Part shown: piece by piece, positions 34,572-47,269 of the stretch
Position numbering within the stretch: the first letter of the stretch is position 1
How the letters are laid out: every line of letters starts with the position of its first letter
Origin: Citrus sinensis
Taxonomy: Eukaryota > Streptophyta > Magnoliopsida > Sapindales > Rutaceae
DNA: 64,000 nt
Direction of reading: 5' to 3'
NCBI RefSeq assembly: GCF_022201045.2
Contig: NC_068564.1
Coordinates: 27,805,001 to 27,869,000 of the forward strand
The notes under the pieces: model-generated
What the model saw: only the letters and a program-made list of their open reading frames with translations
Told to the model about the DNA's origin: nothing
Databases searched by the model: none
Made by a program: the position numbers and the translations under genes

Positions 34572-35218
34572 GGGTAAAAGCTTGTTTAGTCCCTATATTA
34601 TGAGGTTAATGTCCATTTAGTCCCTATATTTTTAAAAACACCTCAAAACATCCCTGCTACTAAATATTGACCCTTATGCCATTATTTTTTATTATTTTTA
34701 ACTTGCTTTTACAATATTACATTTTTACAATAATGTTTCTTTTTTGGATATTAATAAAAAATTAAATTATCAAATTAAACTCAAAAATAAAATAAAAACA
34801 AAAAAGGTATATATTAATTTTTGTGGAAGCTCACGTATGTCTAAAAAATTAATATCTTAAAAAATTACATTATCAATTTTTTTAGAAAAATTAATATTTT
34901 ATCTCAAGAGTGTGTTCCACAAAAATTAATATATATTATTTTATTTTATTTTATTTTTTGGTGTTAAACTGGTAATTTATTTTTTTCTTTTTAATAATGT
35001 CTAAAAAAATTATTATAATAGGGTTATTTTTTTCTTTTTAATAATATCTAAAAAATTATTATAATAGGGCAATATTATAAAAATAAGTTAAAAGGAACAA
35101 AAGATAATGGCAAAAGTGTCAATAATTTAATGGTAGGGATGATTTGAGGTATTTTTAAAAATATAGGGACTAAACGGATACTAACTTCAAAATATAGGGA
35201 CTAAACGAGCTTTTACCC
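34572..35218. mobile_element. MULE-type MITE with perfect target duplication
   Basis: Flanked by a perfect GACAAACTAT (34562-34571 and 35219-35228). Termini are GGGTAAAAGCTTGTTTAGTC on the left and GGGTAAAAGCTCGTTTAGTC on the right after reverse complement. The similarity runs inward for over 100 bases. The 9-10-base duplication and long inverted termini mark a non-autonomous Mutator-like element of 647 bases. The perfect duplication suggests a recent insertion. Confidence 0.85.
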
Positions 35219-35500
35219 GACAAACTATCAAGCATCTTTTTTATAAATTGCCTTATTCGTGGTTAGTGGGTGTAATTGTATTAACAAATGGGGTGGAAAT
35301 ATACCCAATCCACTAAAACTTTGCTTTACCCAATACTGTAGTTTGGCCCAAAGGGACAAGGTTGGACCTTTCTTACTTCTTAGCTAACTCAAAGGCTAGG
35401 AGCTTGCAGTTGATTATTGACCATTGAGATTCTCAATTTGAATCGTTCACATCTTTCAAAATCTTTGGCGAAACAAATGCCCTTCTTTGCAAGCAATTGC

Positions 35501-36467
35501 CTAGGCTTCGTTTGATAAGTTGTGTAGAAGCTAGGCTTGTAAAATTAAAAGTTATTAAAATATTTGATAAACACTTTTCACTTTGCATGTTAAAATTGAT
35601 TTTACTTTATAATTATTGAATGATAAGTTTATGCTATCCTTATTAATTTAACTTGGGAAAATATCCACCGTCCACCCGTTTTTTTTAACTTTTTCAATAA
35701 TACACAATTTCTTCTTTTTTTGGCTGGAATCCACCTAAAGTTACATTTTGTTTCACTTTTCCATTTCCGTTTGGAATCCGTTAAGAAAACTAACGGAAAC
35801 TTTAAAAAAATGACCATTTTACCCCTCAAAACGAAAATTACAATTTCACCTTAAAAATTATCAAAAATAATCAGATTAAATCTAATTATTTTTGCCATCG
35901 GTCAATAAAGAAATTAATTCCACAACCATCAAATGTAGGTTTTTTTTTTAATATGTCTGTAATTAGAATGCTGAATTATAACAGTAGTATTAAAAATAGC
36001 ATAATCTCGCAAACCACCAATTGAATTTAAGATAAGTAGAGTTTTATTATTCATTGAGTTAGAATCTCTAGTAGTTAAGATTTTTTTTTAACTTCATTAA
36101 CGTACCAATAATGATATTCATCATTAAATCTGATTATTTTTGGCATTTTTTAAGGTGAAATTGTAATTTTCGTTTTGGGGGTAAAATGATCATTTTTTTA
36201 AGTTTCCGTTAGTTTTCTTAACGGATTCCAAACGGAAGTGGAAAGTGAAACAAAATGTAACTTTAGGTGGATTCTAGCAAAAAAAAAAAAAAAAAGAATT
36301 GTGTATTTTTAAAAAAGTTAAAAAAAACGGGTGGACGGTGGATATTTTTCCATTTAACTTTAAAAAAATTTTAACTACCAAACACTTCTATCGGACAACT
36401 AATGCTTTCATTTTATGACAGTTAGTGACTTCAAAATCACAACATTCAATGCCAAACACAAGCTTAG
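35501..36467. mobile_element. MITE split by a nested MULE-type MITE
   Basis: The outer ends are CTAGGCTTCGTTTGATAAG and, reverse-complemented, CTAAGCTTGTGTTTGGCAT. Removing the nested element leaves about 260 bases, similar to the MITE at 34125-34397 (shared AAAATATTTGATAAACACT). The outer element is therefore older than its insert. Confidence 0.55.
35655..36351. mobile_element. Nested MULE-type foldback MITE
   Basis: Perfect 9-base duplication ATTTAACTT at 35646-35654 and 36352-36360. The arms are inverted for about 220 bases, both containing ATATCCACCGTCCACCCG and GGATTCCAAACGGAA-type blocks. Length is 697 bases. The minus-strand frame at 35629-35829 lies in one arm and is not a gene. Confidence 0.85.
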
Positions 36468-38330
36468 TCCTCTAATTCCGCTCAATTGGTTCTATTACAA
36501 ACAAAAAAAGGGGTAGAAATTTCATTCACTAGCCACAATCTCTATTTTCCTCGTTCATGGTATGGACACGCAAGGAAAGTTCGCACACAACAACATATGT
36601 GTCAGCATTAATTCTATAGCATCAAAATGCAAAAACTCCGGCCTATCATATCATAAAATCCTTCAGGCGAAGTCGGCCAACTCAAAGCAACAAAGCCATC
36701 CCCCTTTGCTGTGTTTTTGGTGAGCAGAAACCTGCCGACCTCCCTACTTCTGTTGACATTATAATAACTCATATTATATAAAATCATCGAAATTTCACAC
36801 ACACAGACACAGGTTGGGACCAAGAGCGCACACGTGCCTCTTCAACACAAAATTGACATTTATTTATTAATTATTAAATGAAGGATTGAATATCACTCAA
36901 GTGAAGGGATAAGGTCAAAAAATAATTCGAGGGTTTGTATTGTAGCTAGTCCAAAGAACACGCTTCAAGAAAACAAGTCAAGGTGGAGTTGGAAACATTT
37001 TTTTAAGCTTTTTTTTTTTAATTTAATTTAATATCTTCAAGGGCATTTAGTGGGGTGGTGAGTGTACCACTCTAATTTCTCAACTGAAACCTACCAACTA
37101 TTGACGTATATAATAAGAGAAAGGGCAAAAGTACAGTAAAATATTTGAGCATTCCCCATAAAAAGTTTCTTAATTCTCTAGTTCTCCAAAGCACTTGTCT
37201 TAGGGAGTCGTGCTAGATTTTCATGAATCATTTACCCTTTGAGTGGAATTTAAGTCTCCATGCAACGCGTCGAACGTCATGTGTTCGTTTTAAATTTTCA
37301 ATTTAGCTTCTTGCGAGCCCTAAATGCAACTCGTAGAAGTTAACTAACAAAATAAGCAACTTGCATTACTTAATACTCTTGATCATCCTGTTTTAGCTTC
37401 TTTATTTAGATGCATATGTTGAAAATTTAACAATATCTTGTGAATTTGTTCACCCATTTGAACCATTTTGCTGCTTAATTTTTCGTATTCCAAACAAACG
37501 AATTCAAAAACTACAACAGTGGTTCTGGGAAATAGAAAGATCATTTCCCATTATTTATTTATTATTTATTATTATTGAAAATGAAGGATAACATGGAAAT
37601 CAATTTTTGATCACGTGAGACCCAGAATACACGTGACTCGTCTTTTCGGGGCAATTAATTAGTAAAAAAGCAGTGGCTAGCCTCGATTGCCATGACATTC
37701 TCTGATGATGACAAATATCAAACTGCAAAGAAACATGATGATGACTTTGAGACCACCCAAATGCATCCGTCCACAGAAACCAATCGTGTCAAAGTGTGTG
37801 TTTGTTCAATTTGTTGTTATTTTTCAAAGGAGCCGTTGAAGTTGGTGATGCCATTGATTCCTTGTTGATGTTTCTGCCCAAAAAAGGACAACTCTTATGT
37901 TTTGAAATTACCAAAGGGATGAGTTTTCTGCTACCAATTTGGATTCACATGCAACTTTGATTAAGTTATATATGCGTGCTTAATGCCATATATGATGCAG
38001 CACTAATAGATAGAATTTGTTAGATCATCCTCATAACTAAACTCGAAAATATAACATTCGAGTCAAGTTCTAAATTCTTGGGTCATGCGGAAGAAATTTT
38101 ATTAGATAACGTATGTGTAAAAAGAAGAAATGAAAGAAACGTGATGCAACAAACGTAGATAAGTTTTTGTAATGACCTCTCTAATCTACAAATAGAACTT
38201 ATGTATTGCTAAAATTTGGAAAAGCTTGCAACATTTAACAACTACTGACAACATAATGTTTTAGGTAATCTAAAATGATTTAGGTTGTGCATATGGTGTG
38301 GTGAAACAAAGATTTAATGTACAAATTTAA
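36468..38330. other. Intergenic
   Basis: I recognise no genes or RNA genes. It contains ordinary AT-rich sequence with A/T runs and a purine-rich stretch near 36890-37020. Confidence 0.45.
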
Positions 38331-38879
38331 TAGGGATGGTAAAATTCAAATTCGTATCTATAAATTTTTTTGCGGATCCAGATGCGGGTAATATCTGTGC
38401 GGATTGCGAGCGGATTTTTCACATATCCGAATCCACATAATAATAAATTTAAAAATAATTTTAAATTTAATAATTTACCTAATAATATTAAATAAAATTT
38501 AATTATAATTTAACAATCAACAATTCAACATAAAAAAGCGTACAACAACACCATAAATTCACAAATGATAATTTCACAACATAAATCAAACATAAAAAAA
38601 AAATCTAAGGTAAATGGATTCATTATAATATTCTCTAATTATTATTATTATTATTATTTGTTTAGTTTTTTAACATATTTTTCATAGTCAATAAAGATTA
38701 TAGAGTTAATTATGCTTATAAATATTAAATAAATAATTTAATTTAAATTTAAATTTAATTAATTATAAAATAATGTGAATTCATATATTTAATTTTTCAG
38801 ATACAATCTGTATTTTTTAACATATGAATTTAAATTTTTATGTATCCAGATCTTCTGAAGTTTATTTTATTCCCATCCA
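38331..38879. mobile_element. hAT-type MITE
   Basis: The left end is TAGGGATGGTAAAATTC; the right end, reverse-complemented, is TGGATGGGAATAAAAT. Subterminal GCGGAT(C/T) motifs (GCGGATCCAGATGCGGG, GTGCGGATTGCGAGCGGA) are typical of hAT ends in plants. The target duplication cannot be fixed because both flanks are TTAA-rich. Non-coding, about 550 bases. Confidence 0.5.
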
Positions 38880-39696
38880 TTAAATCTTTTTTTCTTCCCT
38901 AGCTAATGATGTGACAATATGTGAATTTAATATTTCCTAATAAATTGACGGGGAGAAACAAAAAAACAACGATGAATGCAGATTGACTTCATTCAATCAA
39001 TCGCTCCTCTCATGAAGAGGCAACCAAAACGGATAGCAGTTCGATACCTTCAAGGCTAAGCCTCCAGTGTGAACCGACTGACAATTACACAGTACCTGAT
39101 TTTTAACTATAAATAATGTGCCAATCAAATAGAACTAATATTCTAATAATTAGGCACGGAGCTAAAATTTAGGGTTTTTTTTTTTTTTTTTGTATAATTA
39201 CGAGCTTAATGTGAGGCCCCGTTAACGAATTCCACTAATTTGCTTTAATAATTACAATCAAATCAGCGTAGCTGGCCAATCTCAACGTTCGAATCGGTAA
39301 ATTCGTAAATTTCACCTCAAATCATCATTGCGTGTGGAAATATGTAAAAAGCTGCACAATGCACCGAAGCGACGTCCGCAATTCACCGCAAACGAACCAT
39401 GACACGTGTACGGCAAACAACACACGCCATTTGGCGAAAATCCAACATGGAGGTCGAGATTTTCCGTTAGTATCGTTTGCCAAAATACTCTCCTCCAGAA
39501 TCTAAAATGTAAATCTCCTTCAACAAAATACGAGCTTAATTAAATCTCAACCGCCCATAAATAACAATATTGTCGACGCATGAAAACAAAAAATAAGAGA
39601 TCGTTAACAATTTTATCATCACCACGTGGACCCACCTCAACGTCTTCTTTCTTTCTCCATTTTCCCACTTACCCCACTCTCACGTTAATTCCTCTC
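38880..39696. other. Upstream region of the GH17 gene
   Basis: No gene. The last 400 bases include ACACGTGTA (about 39403) and CCACGTGGA (39621) G-box-type motifs, which in plants bind bZIP or bHLH factors. Use here is not shown. Confidence 0.45.
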
Positions 39697-39703
39697 TATA
39701 AAA
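39697..39703 (+). promoter_or_regulatory. TATA box of the GH17 gene
   Basis: TATAAAA, 55 bases before the ATG at 39758, in a pyrimidine-rich context. Confidence 0.6.
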
Positions 39704-39757
39704 CCGCCATTAAACCACCAAATCCCAAAAGAAAAAAATCTACCCTCACCTCTATCA

Positions 39758-41488
39758 ATGGCGACCCTTGCTGCATTCTCTTCCTTCTTCTTCTTCTTCC
39801 TCGTAACCTTCGCTTCTGCAGGTAACTTTTATGTTAACTCTTCATTGTTAATTTAGTATATGATTTTTTTCCAATATGATCCCCGTTATTGTCCCCTCAG
39901 TTTTACTAATGTTAGCATTACGGCCCCTGTCGAACAAAATTTTTTAATTTCCAATTGAGCATTAATATTTTGTTGCAGATACTGGCAAGGTAGGTATAAA
40001 TTACGGCAGAGTTGCAAACAACTTACCGTCGCCGGAGAAAGTTGTGGAGCTGCTGAAATCTCAAGGAATCGGCCGAGTTAAAACATACGACACTGACTCA
40101 GCCGTACTCGCTGCACTCGCGAACTCGGACATAAGCGTCGTCGTTGCGTTCCCGAATGAGGAACTCTCCAAGGCCGCAGCTGACCAGTCATTTACTGACA
40201 ACTGGGTCCAGGCCAATATCTCCAAGTACTACCCGGCAACGAAGATCGAGGCCGTCGCCGTGGGCAACGAAGTCTTCGCAGACCCGAAGAACACGACGCC
40301 GTTTCTCGTCCCCGCCATGAAGAACGTTTACAACTCCTTGGTTAAGTACAAGCTTGATTCTAACGTTAAAGTCTCCTCTCCTATTGCTTTAGGTGCGTTA
40401 CAAAATTCGTACCCGCCATCTTCCGGGTCGTTCAAATCGGATCTCATCGAGCCCGCTTTGAAACCCATGTTGGAGTTTCTACGTAAGACGTCGTCGTATC
40501 TCATGGTTAATGCGTATCCTTTTTTCGCCTACTCTGCTAACGCGGATAAGATATCTTTAGACTACGCTCTGTTTAGGGATAATCCCGGTCAGGTGGATTC
40601 AGGTAACGGGCTGAAGTATAGTAACCTTTTTGACGCCCAACTCGACGCCGTTTTCGCTGCCATGTCAGCAATCAGTTATAACGACGTGAAGGTTGTGGTG
40701 ACGGAGACTGGATGGCCGTCTATGGGTGACGAGAATGAGGCGGGTGCTGGTGCGGCCAATGCCGCGGCGTACAACGGGAATCTAGTACGTAGAGTCTTGT
40801 CTGGAAGTGGGACCCCCTTGAGACCAAAGGACCCACTTAACGTTTACCTCTTCGCTTTGTTCAATGAGAATCAAAAACAGGGTCCCACATCGGAAAGGAA
40901 TTACGGGTTGTTTTATCCCAACGAACAGACGGTGTACGACTCGCCGTTTGTGTCAACTAGTGGGAACTCAAGCTCAACGCCGGCAGCCAATAAGAGCAAG
41001 ACTCAAGTTCCGGTGAGCGGAGGAGGAGGTGGTGACGTGTCGCCCTCGGCGGCGGGACAGACTTGGTGCGTGGCTAACGCGAATGCTGGTGAGAAAAAGC
41101 TGCAAGCCGCAATTGATTATGCCTGTGGCGAGGGAGGCGCTGATTGCCGACCGATTCAAGAGGGCGCCACGTGTTACGATCCTAACACGTTAGAAGCCCA
41201 TGCATCGTATGCCTTCAATAGTTATTATCAGAAGCAAGTGCGTAAGGCTGGATCTTGTGATTTTGGTGGTGCGGCCTACGTGGTCACGCAGGCTCCTAGT
41301 AAGTATCCAATCCCTTCTCCCAATTATAATTTGTTGTGTTAAATGTTAAATTAATTATTTGTTTTGATATATAGATTTGATTTTAAGCTTTATTATTATT
41401 ATTATTATTATTATGGCTGAAAAAAAACTGGGTGTTTGCTGTTTGTGATGCAGAATATGGAAAATGCCAGTTCCCAACTGGCTATTGA
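39758..41488 (+). CDS. Glucan endo-1,3-beta-glucosidase, GH17 with X8/CBM43 domain
   Basis: Three exons, 39758-39821, 39979-41298 and 41454-41488, give 472 residues. Residues 1-21 are a signal peptide (MATLAAFSSFFFFFLVTFAS). The GH17 barrel starts DTGKVGINYGR; VAVGNEVF holds the proton-donor glutamate and VVVTETGWPSMGDENEAG the nucleophile. After a serine/glycine-rich linker, the C-terminal X8 domain (QTWCVANANAGEKKLQAAID to GKCQFPTGY) has paired cysteines and binds beta-1,3-glucan. The last 12 residues come from a tiny third exon. There is no hydrophobic tail, so no GPI anchor is predicted, and the enzyme should be in the wall, acting on callose or pathogen glucans. The gene matches the Arabidopsis GH17 gene near L30/CNX5. 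Confidence 0.95.
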
Positions 41489-44407
41489 GTGGGAAAAAAA
41501 ATAGGGAGCATTAGCTGATTTGTGGTCGCGGCTTACGATTGGTGATGATTTTTTCTGATAGATTTAGAGGATTGGAACATTAATTTTTCTCCCTTGTATT
41601 TAAATTTTACGCTGAGTGGGTGGGGTTGTTATCAGTTGGTTTGACTCTAGTGTCAATATGATCAAATCCTTATTGTATTTATTCTAATGATCATGAATTT
41701 AGTCCATTATTTTATGTGGATACAGATCAGATTATGATGTTGCAGACTTTATGTTAATGTCATTCGGCATCTTTTTTGTTGTTTTATTTTCTTGGCTTGA
41801 TATATATGTAATTTATATATGTTGAAAAAATAGCACGCAGATTATTATTTCAGTCATAATTTTGAGTCAAACTTATTTGGTATAATTTCTTTTGAAAGTA
41901 ATTTAAAAGTAATGTATTTATATACTCAAAGTGGTGATGCTGAGATGAATAAAAAACTAACACTCAAAGTACACTTGTTGACTGTATCGAATAAAAGCAG
42001 GAGTTACAAAGAATATAATGATTTGTTAAAATTTAGAATTAGTTCCAGAATTTATTATTTGCAACTGCTAATTAAATTCAGAATTTATTTTGAGATTGTA
42101 ACAGTTAATTAAATTCAAATATTAATAAGAAATTAAATCTAGAATAAAAAAAAACATGATTAATGGGCTGCAATTACACTTTTAATGAGATATTGAAAGT
42201 AGAGGTTACAAAATTTATGTAGTTAAAATTATGGATAAATTCATTAGATAATCTAAATTCCTCCACTATATCATGTATGCCTTTTTCATAAAGTTCGAAC
42301 ACAATGAAGTTTGATGTAAATAGGATAGTGGTGCAAAATAATTATTTGATCAACCCCAGAGTAGTACCCAAAAGTTCAAGTTTTATTTACTTAACCAACG
42401 TGTGTTTAGTTGAAAGATGCAACTTTTTTTTGTGTTGGATTCAATTTAGTCACACCCATAACACAAACATACGAACTTTACGAATACAAATCGTTGTAGA
42501 TAATCATGTAAAGAGAATTGATGTTGTATTTTTGTAAAACGATGATCTTTTTTAGGCGCTCTGAGAACTTTCCAAGTTATGAGCTAGTGGCAGTGTGCAG
42601 AAGCCCAAAAAATAATTATCTTGTCAAAATGGCCCCGGCAAATTTCGGCAATGGTCTGGTCCGTTTGGCAAATATTAACAGAAGAACTTCTTTGTTCTCA
42701 TTGAACACATAGCCTTTAGTCTGCTTACGGGAGGAAAGACAAGAACTGCAAATTCTATTCTTTTATAAATTTATTTTATACAAATTGATTTCTTTTATAA
42801 TCTAATTTGTTAAACCTATTAACATTATCATGGTCTTTTAAATATATGAAGATGAATATTATGATAAAAATAAATAAAGTACTCTTGTTTATTGGCATTT
42901 TGCTTATATACTTTGGCATTTTGCTTTAACTGGGGATCCATAATGGCAACATGGATGTAAGACACCATCAGATCAACTTAAAAAATTCATTGCGAGATGA
43001 GTATTTTTAAATTGATGGGAAAAAGAAGGAGCATCAATGCGAGATTAATAAAGTTTTGCAAAGCAATTTATTCAATTAATTATTTTTATAACTTTTAATA
43101 AGTTCATGTTTCTTGATTTTCCGTTCTTGATATTTGGAGGAAGGAAGATAAAATTTGCAAACTAGAAGAAACAAAGAGGGTGGGAGGGAATTATTTGACT
43201 TTTGATAAACTAATTTTTAAGTTTAAAAATTATCGACACGTGTCAAAAAATAATTAGTTAGTGGTTCCACATCATCTGATGACATGGAACATCAGATGTA
43301 TTGTAGAATTTGTTGGAGGTTGGTTGAAAGACGATAATATTTATTAATTTTTCAATTATCGGAACTCATGGTTATTTTATACAACCAATCTACTTATACC
43401 ACATCAATTTGTACATACTTATTTATACAAAGTAGTTGTTACTCTATCATTACTCAATTGGAAGAGGAACCGAGGAAATATCTCAAGCTGCCCTCCTCAC
43501 AGCCACTTCTAAGGCTGAGTGGCGAGTGGCTCTCTTACCGTTGGTAAAACAAATGGGCCTTTCATGCACTGGATCTAAAATGTTGGGGCTGGAGAAGAAC
43601 ATGACCAACTATACAATTTCCTTTTTGAAAAATAAAATAAAATAAAATTGATAGCTACAATTTCACGACATTTAAGGTCAATTGTGGTTATATTGTAGTA
43701 AAATTTATTTTTAAAAGTACTATAAATTTTAAAAATAATAGTATATATTAATAAATGTTACTATTAAATTGCAATTCGTATGATTTTAAATTTGCTACTG
43801 TCAAGTCTACGCTATTTTAATAAATACCAGCACCTTCCTATTAGGGTATTATCATTGAACAATAACTACGGTATGTAGATGATCCACAAAGTACAGGTGG
43901 CATGCGGCAATCATTTTCTTAATTAAATAAGGATTCCACTCCGAGATATCTCGTATGAACTCCTACAGTGCCATCAAAATTACTTGTACATGTACACAAG
44001 ATACTTTCTTTCACCAACTATCAGCCACAAATAATATGATAAACAACACAAACATGGTTACATGAACCCCACTTTTTATATTTATAGTTAATTAAATTGT
44101 AAATATATTTTTCATAATAAAATTTATAATATTAGGAAATTTAGTTTTTTATTGTTTCAAAATTATTTTGATTTTATAAAAAAAAAATATATTAGCATTT
44201 AAGTTGATGATTTGTCTCCCATGAAATTTCCCCCAGAGTTTTATGAGGATATAAAAGGGGTGTGACAAGCAATACTCAATCATGGCCCCACGGCAACAGG
44301 GTTCCCCCAGAAAGGTTTTGGGCCGTGAGTCCAAGGATGTGGGTAAAAACTCCAACAACGTTTATCTTACCTAGAAAAGCCCAATAAAATTCTGCCAAAG
44401 AATTAAT
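41489..44407. other. Intergenic downstream of the GH17 gene
   Basis: GH17 3' UTR, then AT-rich DNA. Frames at 41912, 42304, 42518 and 43436 are short, AT-rich and unsupported. The 43440-43620 stretch is less AT-rich than its surroundings but matches nothing I recognise. Confidence 0.45.
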
Positions 44408-44781
44408 GACGTGTTTACTTGAGGGTTTAGGGAATGAGAATGAAAGAATATGAATGAAACTCATGTTTATTTGGTAAAATATAATTTGAGAATGAGAATA
44501 AAATGTGTGAGTCCCACACAATTTAGGAATAAAAAATGAGAATCTCATTCCTATGGAGGGATTGGGAATGAGGATTCTCATTTCTTTAACTGACTTTTGT
44601 ATCCTCTAATTTTTTTCATTATTTTAGTTAATATTATTATTTAATTAATATCATTTTTATAATGATATTTATACATGTATCTAATTAATAAAAATTACAT
44701 TATTTAATATTATGAGTATTTTGGTAAATTGATTCTCATTACTATTCTTCATTCTCATTTATTTTACCAAGTAAACACATC
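44408..44781. mobile_element. MITE with GACGTGTTTACTT termini
   Basis: The left end is GACGTGTTTACTTGAGGG; the right end, reverse-complemented, is GATGTGTTTACTTGGTAA. The flanking trinucleotide AAT is repeated. Internal GAATGAGAATGA and CATTCTCATT blocks are inverted. Three-base duplication suggests a PIF/Harbinger-like or related element. The minus frame at 44276-44581 overlaps it and is not a gene. Confidence 0.55.
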
Positions 44782-45103
44782 AATAACATTCCAGCACATT
44801 CACATTCTCAACCAATTTTTATTTCACCCCATTCTTTTTTCATGAAATAAACGCACCATAAGTCAATAACAGAAAGGAATCATTTCTTCTTAATGAACCC
44901 TCATCATTTTTATCACATCGTTATTATGGTCCTAAATGTATGAATACAATTCAAAATAAAACGACTTTGAAGTGTCAAATCCATCCAATGCCTCTCATAA
45001 AGTCATCAAAAATTTGGAACCACTCAGTAGTCTACCGTTTACTCCACAGTCAAATATGTAGATTGCAATATCCTGGGTTGATCGTACATTTATAATTATA
45101 AAA

Positions 45104-45164
<61 letters not shown>

Positions 45165-46536
45165 CAATAAAAAAAAGCCATTCAACAACCAAGTTTAAAA
45201 AAATATTAGAGTGCGAGATAAAATCCCATTTTAGTTTATAACATAGCACATATAACAAAAGTATTTAAACTTTTTTTTTGTTTTTGTTTTTCCCTTTTGG
45301 AAACAAACCGTTTAAAGTTCAAACCGATTTATAACTTGTACATAACTTTCCTTAAAAAATTGATTGTACAGTCTACATGAACGATTATTTTGGTAAAATT
45401 AATTACTAAACTATAAACACAATGACTCTCACTATTAAGCGGAGCTATTCGGCCCCACTCTATTATCAATGAGACCCCTCAAAGGCTCAAATCTCTGTTT
45501 TAAATGAAATCATAAATTAAGGACAAAAGAATGTGTGAAAAAAAAATAGGGTGGCATTATTGAGACCCAATATAATTTTTTTCATGAATCCATCTACTTA
45601 TTAGTATATTAATTATTAAAATTTGAAATTTTAATTTCTACACTATAAACCTACTAATTTTAATTTCGAAAGAGACCTTTCTCAAATTAACTTTAAAGTT
45701 TAAAGTTACCAAATTCCCAGCAGTCCGAAATAGGATTTTGATATTCACTTCAAATTATTTTTTTGCCCCTGGTTTTGTCATAGCTTACTAGCTTTTATCT
45801 TCCCAAATATAAAATTCGTGAGGCAACAGACCAAGAGAATGTGAAATTGTGAGGTTTTGTCATTAAATTTTGCTTTTATGTCCAATTATTATTATTATTA
45901 TTATTGTTAACAACAGTATCCTATAATCACCATAAATTCATGATTGACAGCTTACTAAAATCAGTTAGTTAGTTGGTTGAAAATAAAAAGAAAAACATGT
46001 TCGGTAGAAGTTTAAAGTTCTTATAATAAACAAAATATTAAGAAGATAATAAATTAATAAATCTACTCCCATTCGAATCTGGACCCAAATAAGCAAATAA
46101 GTTTAAATTTAACAAGTAATAAACTCAAGTCAGTTTTATTTGACAGACAAGAATAAGTAAGGAATTTTTTGCCATACATGTGCAATTATAAACTGCAAAA
46201 ACGAATGAAATGACGTCTAAATCAGAAACATTAAGACGATATGACTTCAGGGTGAGAGCGTATAAAATGATAGATCTTCTTCAAGATAAAACTGGACGAC
46301 ACTTTGTATATAGCATTCGTCGGCCTATACTACGTAGGATATGTCGTTTAATTTCGAATGAACTCACGGCATGTCGTAAAAGTTAAATACAGGCACACAA
46401 CATATCTCTCGAGCAGCTAATTTTACCAAAATTTTATGAATTAAATAATATTGTATAAGATTAGATAAAACTCCAAACACATAAGAGAATGAGGATTGAA
46501 AAGTGAAAACTAATTCATTGTGGATCCACTGTGCCC
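44782..46536. other. Intergenic with simple repeats
   Basis: No gene. Contains the (TA)27 microsatellite and an (ATT)n run near 45888-45904. Confidence 0.5.
45107..45160. repeat. (TA)27 microsatellite
   Basis: An uninterrupted TA run of 54 bases, self-complementary and probably length-variable. Confidence 0.95.
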
Positions 46537-46539
46537 TTA

Positions 46540-47266
46540 GGGCTCGTTTGGGATTGTTTTTGGAAAGTTTAAAAATAATTTTGAAAATTTAAAAATTTAA
46601 AAACTAATTTTAGTATTTAGTAAATAAAAAAAAATCAAAATCACTTTTATTAAAATTAGCTCCTCTCACAGTTGATTTTGAAAAGAAGTGAATATTTTAA
46701 ATTCTGATTTTGATAATCAATTTTATTATTTAATACAATTCCATTAATATCCTTAAAATTATTACCTAAACCCAAAATTATCCTTATTCAAGCTGGAAAC
46801 AAAATTAATAGTTTAATAAATTTTTATTATAATTCATCAATATAAATTTATTAATATCAATATAAATTTATTAATATCAATTTCTTGGTCAAATTATTAT
46901 TAAATTTGTTTCACTATATTATAAATTTAATTATCAATTGTTGTAAGATAAAAAATAAAAAAAAAGTATATTATAAATTTTATTTTTAGCAAAAATTATT
47001 ATAATACACAATTAAAAATATCATATGTACATGTTTTTATATGTATAACTAAATTTTATCATGCATTATATATATTTTAGTTATTTGTTTTCTCTCATCA
47101 GTTTAATAGTAAAATTTACCAAACGTTCATAATAACTTTCAAAACTCACAGTACTTTTGAAAACAAAATTTACCAAACATTTAACTGATTCTCTTCACAG
47201 TTGATTATTTATACAGTACAATTAACAACAATTATTTTAGAAGTTATAATATTCCTAAACTGGCCC
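46540..47266. mobile_element. PIF/Harbinger-type MITE with TTA duplication
   Basis: TTA flanks both sides (46537-46539, 47267-47269). Termini are GGGCTCGTTTGGGATTG and, reverse-complemented, GGGCCAGTTTAGGAATA. TTA/TAA duplications with GGGCCNGTTTGG ends are diagnostic of Tourist/PIF-Harbinger elements. About 727 bases, AT-rich, non-coding. Two inner blocks share an ACCAAACNTTNA motif. Confidence 0.7.
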
Positions 47267-47269
47267 TTA

